A DNA stretch of 10,068 nt from Deltaproteobacteria bacterium UBA5329 (lineage in GTDB: Bacteria; Desulfobacterota; Syntrophorhabdia; Syntrophorhabdales; Syntrophorhabdaceae): positions 1 through 10,068 of the forward strand of contig DHQV01000105.1 in assembly GCA_002408185.1 (NCBI GenBank), read 5' to 3'. A program made the position numbers and the translations under genes. Numbering within the stretch: position 1 is the first letter of the stretch; every line of letters starts with the position of its first letter. Below the pieces are notes generated by a model. The model did no database searches. It saw only the letters and a list, made by a program, of their open reading frames with translations, and was not told the DNA's origin. This document shows, piece by piece, positions 6,856 to 10,068 of this stretch.

Positions 6856-7239
6856 ATGAAAAAGATTATGAGTATTGCGATCATTGTTGTCTTCGTATGT
6901 TTTTGCGGGTGCGGAGGCATGGGCGGGAAGCCTGCCAAAGCAGGAGAAACGAATATTGTCCCGGGTGCTCCGACCACGGTTAAACTTGTGATCGTGCCGA
7001 ACGGGTTCAAGTTAAGCTGGAACTTATCTCCCGAAGATCCGGGAATAGTCACAGGATATGAGATCGTACGCTCGGATCTGGCCACGGGGCCATTCACCAG
7101 GGTTGATGCGGTAGGCAAGGGGATATCTCAATATATTGACACCACCGTGTCCTCGGAAATCATCTATTACTATAAACTCAGGGCCATGGCGGGCGGCACT
7201 TACTCACCCTATTCAAACACCGTGACCGGCGAAAGATGA
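6856..7239 (+). CDS. Small lipoprotein with one fibronectin type III domain
   Basis: A 127-residue protein. It has a basic N-terminus (MKK), a hydrophobic segment (residues 5-16) and a Cys-rich end FCGC-GG. Cys19, with Gly at -1, is the best candidate for lipid attachment, although Phe at -3 makes the lipobox atypical. A Gly/Lys-rich linker follows, then a fibronectin type III fold at about 37-124 (GAPTTVKL, GFKLSWNLS, GYEIVRS, YYYKLRA, YSPYSNTV). Such domains bind proteins or polysaccharides; no catalytic motif is present. The start is supported by AAGGAG eight bases upstream (6842-6847). The gene follows the multicopper oxidase by 69 bases on the same strand, with a hairpin between them. 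A shared cell-surface role is possible but unproven. Nothing about its sequence looks broken. Confidence 0.75.
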   Translation: MKKIMSIAIIVVFVCFCGCGGMGGKPAKAGETNIVPGAPTTVKLVIVPNGFKLSWNLSPEDPGIVTGYEIVRSDLATGPFTRVDAVGKGISQYIDTTVSSEIIYYYKLRAMAGGTYSPYSNTVTGER

Positions 7240-7381
7240 AAAAGAACCTTACAAACCAAATATCGAGACTTTGAACAACCCGTGTATATTACCCATAGAG
7301 GCCGCCAGGACAATAATATCAAAAGTCAAACGGATCGGAATAAGAAGATGGGCTCACAACAATTCAAGGAAAGCGATCAGA
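7240..7381. other. AT-rich stretch without a supported gene
   Basis: An ATG at 7236 overlapping the lipoprotein stop opens only a 12-codon frame. The lipoprotein's own frame continues open for about 56 codons after its TGA, with a basic, low-complexity composition that looks like chance. No hairpin with a T-run marks the end of the lipoprotein gene. Confidence 0.4.
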
Positions 7382-7540
7382 TCAAATTGAAACGATGCCG
7401 TCGTCGATAATGATCAGTTCCCCGGGTTCATAGTTCTGACGAAGGAAATATTCCAACGCACGGGGGACAAATTTCCTTCGGTTGTACGCAGGCATAATGC
7501 ACGACGTCAGGGTGGATGCTGCTGTTTCAAGAGCCTTCAC
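7382..7540 (-). pseudogene. N-terminal fragment of a family 2 glycosyltransferase
   Basis: On the minus strand, from a GTG at 7540, the frame gives VKALETAASTLTSCIMPAYN, then RRKFVPRALEYFLRQ and ELIIIDDGI, ending in a TGA at 7382 (52 codons). The CIMPAYNRR-x-FV, A-x-x-YFLRQ-x-Y and ELIIIDDG blocks are the start of a GT-A-fold glycosyltransferase of family 2, including the DDG that contacts the sugar nucleotide. Full enzymes have more than 200 residues; here the sequence becomes unrelated right after DDG, and no continuation is seen in any frame down to 7240. No ribosome binding site precedes the GTG. This is a truncated remnant, probably left by a deletion or rearrangement. The family assignment rests on recognised motifs. 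Confidence 0.65.
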
Positions 7541-7593
7541 GCGCAAAACTCAAACAGTGGAAAGCTTGTACACAAAAATGGGACACCATTATG

Positions 7594-7607
7594 GCCGGGA
7601 ACCCGGC
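7594..7607. repeat. Perfect palindrome GCCGGG-AA-CCCGGC
   Basis: Six-base arms around AA form a 14-base palindrome in non-genic DNA. The two-base gap is too short for a normal RNA hairpin loop, so a dimeric DNA-binding protein site is the more natural reading. It is about 290 bases upstream of the molybdenum hydroxylase operon. Confidence 0.3.
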
Positions 7608-7635
7608 ACGGTTCGGCATCTGACAATGAGGAGGC

Positions 7636-7662
7636 ATCCCGGGTGGAACCCAGGATTATAAT
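7636..7662 (+). promoter_or_regulatory. Inverted repeat next to a consensus TATAAT
   Basis: ATCCCGGGT (7636-7644) and ACCCAGGAT (7648-7656) form a nine-base inverted repeat with one mismatch and a three-base centre. TATAAT (7657-7662) follows at once. No -35 hexamer is present at the proper distance. If real, this is a regulated promoter pointing toward the molybdenum hydroxylase operon, whose first gene begins 225 bases downstream. Confidence 0.3.
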
Positions 7663-7817
7663 CCGGAGCCTACCAGAGGCAATGGAGATGCTCAAGGAAA
7701 TGAATGCAAGCTTTCATACACTGGATCTTCGGTCTGTTTCCGGGGCATGTTACTTTTCTGGATGAAAATGGGGCCCATGTGATAAAACTAAATACGAAAG
7801 AAGGAGTTCCCGAATAA
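7643..7817 (+). pseudogene. Short, frame-broken coding remnant
   Basis: A frame from GTG at 7643 reads PRIIIRSLPEAMEMLKEM up to about 7700. An adjacent frame from ATG at 7704 reads MQAFIHWIFGLFPGHVTFLD and on to a TAA at 7817 (37 codons), with AAGGA five bases before that ATG. Both parts look protein-like, and a single-base shift near 7700-7704 would join them. The family is not recognised. The second part could alternatively be a genuine 37-residue peptide gene ahead of the hydroxylase operon. Confidence 0.25.
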
Positions 7818-7839
7818 CGGTGACGCCCGCTTACATGGC

Positions 7840-7850
7840 CCGGTTACCGG
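7840..7850. promoter_or_regulatory. Palindrome CCGGT-T-ACCGG upstream of the hydroxylase operon
   Basis: A perfect 11-base palindrome ends 36 bases before the first ATG of the operon and 24 bases before its ribosome binding site. Its position suits an operator or a leader hairpin, but no regulator gene is in the window to link it to. Confidence 0.25.
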
Positions 7851-7886
7851 AAAGCACTTGTCTTTAAAGGTCACAAGGAGGTTTTA

Positions 7887-8786
7887 ATGCTGTTGCTACC
7901 GAAATTCGATTACGAGGAACCAAAGAGCCTGCAAGAGGCCCTCCGGATATTTTCGGAACTTAAAGGGAAAGCGAAAGTCATCGCCGGAGGCACCGATCTC
8001 ATCGTGAACATGAAAAAAGGCATTGTCGCTCCCGCATGTGTTGTAAGCCTTCGGCGGATAGGCCCGCTCAGCGTGGTGGACACGAAGAAGACCGTGATCG
8101 AGATCGGCTCCCATGTGACCGTGTCGGAGTTGGCTTCTTCCGGCTTCCTTGCCGCAGCCTTGCCCGTCCTTGCCAAGGCGGCGGCAACGCTCGGTTCGCC
8201 GCTCATAAGGAACCGCGCGACCATAGGGGGTAATATCGTTACCGCCCGGCCTGCCGCTGACCTGCCGCCGGCACTCATGGTCCTCGGAGCAAAGGTTGAA
8301 CTCAAGAGCAAAGGGAAAAAAAGGACGGTGCCCCTCGACGGGTTTTTTACAGGGCCCGGCAGTACCGTAATGGACGACGACGAGGTCCTGACAAAGATCG
8401 TCACCCCCGGGATACCCCCCTTCACCGGGACCGATTACGTCAAGCTCATGCACAGGGCAACCCTCGAGATAGCCATCGTGGCGGTCGCTTCTCGTATCAC
8501 ACTTGACGGGCCCGCCGGGCCGATAAAGGATGCCCGTATCGTGCTCAATGCCGTTGCGCCGAAGGCTGTCCACGCGGTTTCCGCAGAGAGGTTCCTCCTG
8601 GGTGAGCGCCCGTCGGAGGAGCTCTTCACCGAGGCGGCAAGGCGGGCCATGGATGACGCATCTCCCATAGATGACATACGCGGCGGGGCCGCATACCGCA
8701 GAGAAATGGTGGGAATATTGACAAAGAGGGCGCTCAGCAAAGCGCTTGACGAGGTGCGCGGACGGGAAACAAGGGGTGCCCGATGA
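7887..8786 (+). CDS. FAD-binding subunit of a molybdenum hydroxylase (CoxM/CutM type)
   Basis: The 299-residue middle subunit of a xanthine-oxidase-family enzyme passes electrons from the iron-sulfur subunit to FAD and an external acceptor. FAD-binding motifs are AGGTDL (residues 33-38) and TIGGNI with the following ARPAADLPPAL (112-130). A KLMHRATLEIAIV block (about 186-198) and a C-terminal CO-dehydrogenase flavoprotein-like domain complete the family pattern. Length is normal. There is only one cysteine (Cys51), so the insert carrying the extra [4Fe-4S] cluster in 4-hydroxybenzoyl-CoA reductase is absent. AAGGAGG (7875-7881) lies five bases before the ATG. The stop overlaps the next start as ATGA, which suggests translational coupling. 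The substrate cannot be read from this subunit. Confidence 0.92.
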   Translation: MLLLPKFDYEEPKSLQEALRIFSELKGKAKVIAGGTDLIVNMKKGIVAPACVVSLRRIGPLSVVDTKKTVIEIGSHVTVSELASSGFLAAALPVLAKAAATLGSPLIRNRATIGGNIVTARPAADLPPALMVLGAKVELKSKGKKRTVPLDGFFTGPGSTVMDDDEVLTKIVTPGIPPFTGTDYVKLMHRATLEIAIVAVASRITLDGPAGPIKDARIVLNAVAPKAVHAVSAERFLLGERPSEELFTEAARRAMDDASPIDDIRGGAAYRREMVGILTKRALSKALDEVRGRETRGAR

Positions 8787-9283
8787 AAAAACTGATAAGC
8801 CTGAGTGTGAACGGAAAAGAATACGAACTAGCCGCGGCGTCTAACAAGACGCTGACACAGGCATTGCGTGACGACCTTGGCCTCCTCGGTACAAAAGAGG
8901 GTTGTGGCGTGGGCGATTGCGGCGCGTGCACGGTTATTATGGACGGCAAACCTGTCAATTCCTGCCTGATATTGGCCGTGCAGGCCGTCGGCAGCGAGAT
9001 CACGACCATCGAAGGAATCGCCGGTACGGGTGGGTTGCATCCTATTCAGAAGGCCTTCGTCGACCTCGGGGCTATCCAGTGCGGTTTTTGCACCCCGGGC
9101 ATGATCCTTTCCGCAAAGGGCCTTCTCGATAGCAAACCGGAGCCGACAGAGCGCGAGATAAGAGAGGCACTGTCTGGTAATCTCTGCCGGTGCACGGGCT
9201 ACCAAAAGATCGTCGAGGCCGTTCAGGAGGCCGCGAAGACCATGAAGAAGGAACAAAGGAGAGACTACCATGAAGGCGTATAA
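8783..9283 (+). CDS. [2Fe-2S] subunit of a molybdenum hydroxylase (CoxS/CutS type)
   Basis: A 166-residue electron-transfer subunit with two [2Fe-2S] clusters. The plant-ferredoxin-type N-terminal domain has Cys41, Cys46, Cys49 (CGVGDCGAC) and Cys61. The helical C-terminal domain has Cys100 and Cys103 (QCGFCTPGM) and Cys135 and Cys137 (NLCRCTGY), which hold the cluster close to the molybdenum cofactor. All eight ligands are present and the length is typical. The start overlaps the FAD-subunit stop by four bases (ATGA), and the stop overlaps the molybdopterin-subunit start by 14 bases, so the three subunits are surely made together. No export signal is visible, so the enzyme is likely cytoplasmic. 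Confidence 0.95.
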   Translation: MKKLISLSVNGKEYELAAASNKTLTQALRDDLGLLGTKEGCGVGDCGACTVIMDGKPVNSCLILAVQAVGSEITTIEGIAGTGGLHPIQKAFVDLGAIQCGFCTPGMILSAKGLLDSKPEPTEREIREALSGNLCRCTGYQKIVEAVQEAAKTMKKEQRRDYHEGV

Positions 9284-10068
9284 CGTGATCAACACACGGA
9301 TCCCCAGAGTCGATGCCACGGCCAAGGCGACGGGGGAGGCCCGTTACACGGCAGACCTTTCCTTGCCGAACATGCTCTACGGGGCGATCCTCCAAAGCCC
9401 CCTGGCACACGCAAAGATCCTCAATATAGACACCACCAGGGCACTGAGGCTCCCCGGGGTCAGGGATGTAGTGACGGCAAAAGAGGCACCCCCGGTCAAA
9501 TACGGGGTGAGCCCCGCGCGTTATGATGAGACGATCTTCTGCATCGGCAGGGCCCGGTATGTCGGGGACGAGATAGCGGCGGTTGCCGCAGAGGACCTCG
9601 AGACGGCCATGGAGGCGTTGTCGCTCATCAAGGTCGAGTACGAGCCTCTTCCCGCGTACCTCGACATCGAGTCGGCGATGCGCGACGGGGCAATTGCCAT
9701 ACACGGGGATTATCCGGGCAATATCAGCGCCGAAGTCCACCAGGTGTTCGGCAATTTCGACGAGGCCATCAGGGAATGTGATATTGTGCGGACTGACAGG
9801 TTTGTCAACAAGAGACAGGACGGCGGGTTTCTCGAGCCCCAGGCGTGCATTGCACACTTCGACCTCAACGGGAACCTCACGCTGCGCACGTCGACCCAGT
9901 CAGTCCACTATGTTCAGCGCAGTCTTTCCATGGTGCTCGGAATTCCCATCGGAAAGGTACGGGTCATAAAACCGTACGTTGGCGGCGGTTTCGGTCCCAA
10001 GGCGGCAGTGAACAGCATTGAACTCGCGTCGTCGCTTATGTCCATGCGTACCGGCAGGCCGGTAAAAA
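9270..10068 (+). CDS. Molybdopterin-binding large subunit of a molybdenum hydroxylase, incomplete at the right edge
   Basis: The first 266 residues of the catalytic subunit are visible. Residues about 13-130 form the family's N-terminal domain (RVDATAKATGEARYTADLSL; YVGDEIAAVAAED at 97-109). The molybdenum-cofactor-binding part begins at about 150, with FLEPQACIAHFD (187-198), TSTQSVHYVQRSL (207-219) and KPYVGGGFGPK (234-244). The family norm in the last motif is GGGFGGK or GGGFGNK; Pro at 243 is unusual. The active-site glutamate lies far downstream, outside the window. The RVIKPYVGGGFG block recalls 4-hydroxybenzoyl-CoA reductase alpha and its uncharacterised relatives, but the missing iron-sulfur insert in the FAD subunit argues against the classical enzyme, so the substrate stays open. 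AAAGGAG (9255-9261) lies eight bases before the ATG, inside the preceding gene. Confidence 0.92.
   Translation, partial: MKAYNVINTRIPRVDATAKATGEARYTADLSLPNMLYGAILQSPLAHAKILNIDTTRALRLPGVRDVVTAKEAPPVKYGVSPARYDETIFCIGRARYVGDEIAAVAAEDLETAMEALSLIKVEYEPLPAYLDIESAMRDGAIAIHGDYPGNISAEVHQVFGNFDEAIRECDIVRTDRFVNKRQDGGFLEPQACIAHFDLNGNLTLRTSTQSVHYVQRSLSMVLGIPIGKVRVIKPYVGGGFGPKAAVNSIELASSLMSMRTGRPVK

Noticed and set aside
7237..7410. Possible stop-codon readthrough of the lipoprotein TGA into about 56 open codons
   Set aside because: The extension is basic, low in complexity and has no domain; no readthrough signal is visible.
7896..8573. Minus-strand open frames of 171-225 codons across the FAD subunit gene
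   Set aside because: Shadows of a well-supported plus-strand gene; no family motif and no ribosome binding site.

Overview
The window looks like a moderately GC-rich (roughly mid-50s %) anaerobic bacterium of the deltaproteobacterial / Desulfobacterota type. This is an inference from gene content: a CheB-CheR-PAS signalling fusion, a CotA-like multicopper oxidase, and a molybdenum hydroxylase operon of the CO dehydrogenase / 4-hydroxybenzoyl-CoA reductase family. No gene fixes the species.

Layout. (1) Positions 1-3218, minus strand: a signalling operon of a 992-residue CheB/CheR/coiled-coil/PAS protein followed by the start of a PAS-type sensor protein that runs off the left edge. (2) Positions 3219-4541: about 1.3 kb without an intact gene. 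It holds a coding-like but unassignable stretch, a G-tract, three 10-bp-spaced repeats, the 3' half of a tRNA-Leu gene, and a frameshifted gene remnant on the minus strand that simple ORF calling splits and obscures. (3) Positions 4542-6786, plus strand: a secreted multicopper oxidase with all four copper-ligand regions recognisable, but the reading frame is broken twice by apparent one-base deletions. One of them falls inside the second His-x-His motif. (4) Positions 6856-7239: a small lipoprotein with one fibronectin type III domain. (5) Positions 7240-7886: about 650 bp with a truncated glycosyltransferase family 2 fragment on the minus strand, small palindromes and a frame-broken short coding remnant. 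(6) Positions 7887 to the right edge: a tightly packed operon of FAD subunit, [2Fe-2S] subunit and molybdopterin subunit (incomplete) of a xanthine-oxidase-family hydroxylase.

The signalling operon on the left and the molybdenum enzyme operon on the right appear intact. The middle 4.5 kb is a belt of broken genes. The tRNA-Leu 3' half starts exactly at the anticodon loop, as expected for the far junction of an element integrated into a tRNA-Leu gene. By the usual geometry the element would lie to the left, and would include the signalling operon, and the intact tRNA would lie beyond it, outside the window. No integrase gene is visible. I found no convincing new multi-gene system; the att-like junction and the genome-decay belt are the main points of interest.
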